In this document: positions 15,037 through 15,873 of the stretch, one piece after another
How the letters are laid out: every line of letters begins with the position of its first letter
Position numbering within the stretch: position 1 is the stretch's first letter
NCBI GenBank assembly: GCA_009827205.1
Contig: WUAK01000025.1
Location: 1 to 15,873 of the forward strand
DNA length: 15,873 nucleotides
Source: Phycisphaeraceae bacterium
GTDB lineage: Bacteria; Planctomycetota; Phycisphaerae; Phycisphaerales; UBA1924
Direction of reading: 5' to 3'
Translations under genes and position numbers: made by a program
The notes under the pieces: model-generated
Told to the model about the DNA's origin: nothing
The model's input: only the letters and a program-made list of their open reading frames with translations
Database searches by the model: none

Positions 15037-15873
15037 ATGGGTGGACTAAAGCTCCAGAAATCGCGTTCCAGAGCCTCCAGGCGTGATCTCCGCCGGGTTT
15101 ATGAGATTGTCGAGGTGTGTAGATCGCTCGGCGATGACGCGAACCTGTGGCGCGAGCGCGCGATGGAACTGCTTATAGGGCTGCTTCCTGCGAAGGTAGC
15201 CATCGGGAACGAGATCGCTGATCTGCGAGATCTTGCTGAGAAGGGCTGGGAGGGTGTGCCGCCCGGCGCCCCGGCGAGGTCGAAGCAGGTGGGGCCTATC
15301 AGGATCGGGTTTGCGAGCAATCGCGAACGAAAGGCGTGGGAGTCGTACGCGGAGGAGACACCCGTTCGCCGCACGCCTGAATTTATGACGCTGCTGAAAG
15401 CGAGCGCTCCGAGCGTGACTCGGAGTCGTCGGCAGATCTGGGACGACGCGAGCTGGTACCGGTCGCACGCGTACAACGAGCGTCACAAACTCGCGGGGAT
15501 CGACGACTACATCATCTCGATCTGTCGAATCCCGGGGACAAGGCGTTCGAGTTCAATATGGATGCACCGCGCGATCGACGATGTACCTTTCAGCAGGCGG
15601 GAGTGGTACCTGCTCGACCTCACGCACCGAGAGCTTGCGCGACACATCGGCGGCCCGATCGCGTCATCGCTCCAGCCAACACCAGCAACTCTCACAAAGC
15701 GCCAGAGGCAGACACTCGAACTTCTCCTTGCTGGACTTACTGAGAAACAAACCGCGGCGAGCATGGCGATCACGACACCCACGGTGCACGAGTACGTTCA
15801 GGCCATCTACAGACACTTCGGCGTGCACTCACGGAGCGAGCTCTCGGCGCACTTCATCCGCAGGTATCGCGGC
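15037..15873 (+). CDS. LuxR-type transcriptional regulator, open at the window end
   Basis: I translated this frame by hand: 279 codons from ATG 15037 to the last base without a stop, so the end is missing, though probably by little. Residues 219-274 form a LuxR/GerE helix-turn-helix: LTKRQRQTLELLLAGLTEKQ (219-238), then TTPTVHEYVQAIYRHFGVHS. This domain binds DNA as a dimer. The roughly 215 residues before it have no response-regulator Asp pocket; the first 110 are basic and look helical, and 136-200 could be a small sensory domain such as GAF or PAS, but I recognise none. An in-frame TAG at 15025 fixes the start. It faces away from the dockerin propeller gene and may control it. Confidence 0.85.
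   Translation, partial: MGGLKLQKSRSRASRRDLRRVYEIVEVCRSLGDDANLWRERAMELLIGLLPAKVAIGNEIADLRDLAEKGWEGVPPGAPARSKQVGPIRIGFASNRERKAWESYAEETPVRRTPEFMTLLKASAPSVTRSRRQIWDDASWYRSHAYNERHKLAGIDDYIISICRIPGTRRSSSIWMHRAIDDVPFSRREWYLLDLTHRELARHIGGPIASSLQPTPATLTKRQRQTLELLLAGLTEKQTAASMAITTPTVHEYVQAIYRHFGVHSRSELSAHFIRRYRG

Noticed and set aside
15046..15782. Minus-strand frames under the LuxR-type gene
   Set aside because: The plus-strand frame is open for 279 codons and ends in a clear helix-turn-helix; the minus frames have no recognisable features.
1..15873. Mobile element, CRISPR array, tRNA or rRNA gene
   Set aside because: I saw no transposase, integrase, repeat-spacer pattern or tRNA-like cloverleaf; the only near-identical repeat is the dockerin module inside two genes.

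Overview
The window looks like chromosomal DNA of a GC-rich planctomycete, most probably class Phycisphaerae. The main evidence is four exported proteins that end in a two-EF-hand dockerin closing with NYN-x-GC. I associate that 'GC-type dockerin' with this class from memory and did not check it. A PEP-CTERM-like tail ending in RRRR, an orphan pseudopilin with a VDGH motif and several lipid-metabolism genes fit the same picture. I found no insertion sequence, CRISPR array, tRNA or rRNA.

Layout. Positions 1-2324 (minus strand) hold ubiX (flavin prenyltransferase) followed by two related zinc-ribbon membrane proteins, the last cut off by the window edge. Positions 2465-4125 (plus) hold a lipoprotein gene overlapping pyrB by one base. 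Positions 4251-8794 (plus) form an exported-protein region: a small cysteine-rich protein, an orphan pseudopilin, two tandem paralogues of an unknown secreted domain (one with a PEP-CTERM-like tail, one with a GC dockerin), and a seven-repeat FG-GAP/ASPIC protein with an almost identical dockerin. It closes with a rho-independent terminator at 8831-8854. Positions 8984-11207 (plus) are a tightly overlapped three-gene phospholipid operon: CDP-alcohol phosphotransferase, PlsC-type acyltransferase and CdsA-type cytidylyltransferase. Positions 11281-13817 (plus) hold a dockerin-tagged SGNH hydrolase, guanylate kinase (gmk) and an outer-membrane beta-barrel candidate. A strong hairpin at 13860-13895 separates these from a convergent dockerin-tagged beta-propeller gene (13957-14901, minus). 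A LuxR-type regulator (15037 onward, plus) diverges from the propeller gene and runs off the window end.

How the parts may work together. The housekeeping genes (ubiX, pyrB, gmk) are scattered among genes for the cell surface. The most interesting pattern is interchangeable C-terminal sorting modules. A 156-bp dockerin segment is 154/156 identical between two proteins whose other domains are unrelated, while two neighbouring paralogues carry different tails. This suggests that surface-anchoring tags are swapped between passenger domains at DNA level. The three-gene lipid operon resembles the enterobacterial ynbA/ynbB set and may make an unidentified phospholipid. Two genes, the first zinc-ribbon protein and the LuxR regulator, are open at the window edges; I translated both by hand.
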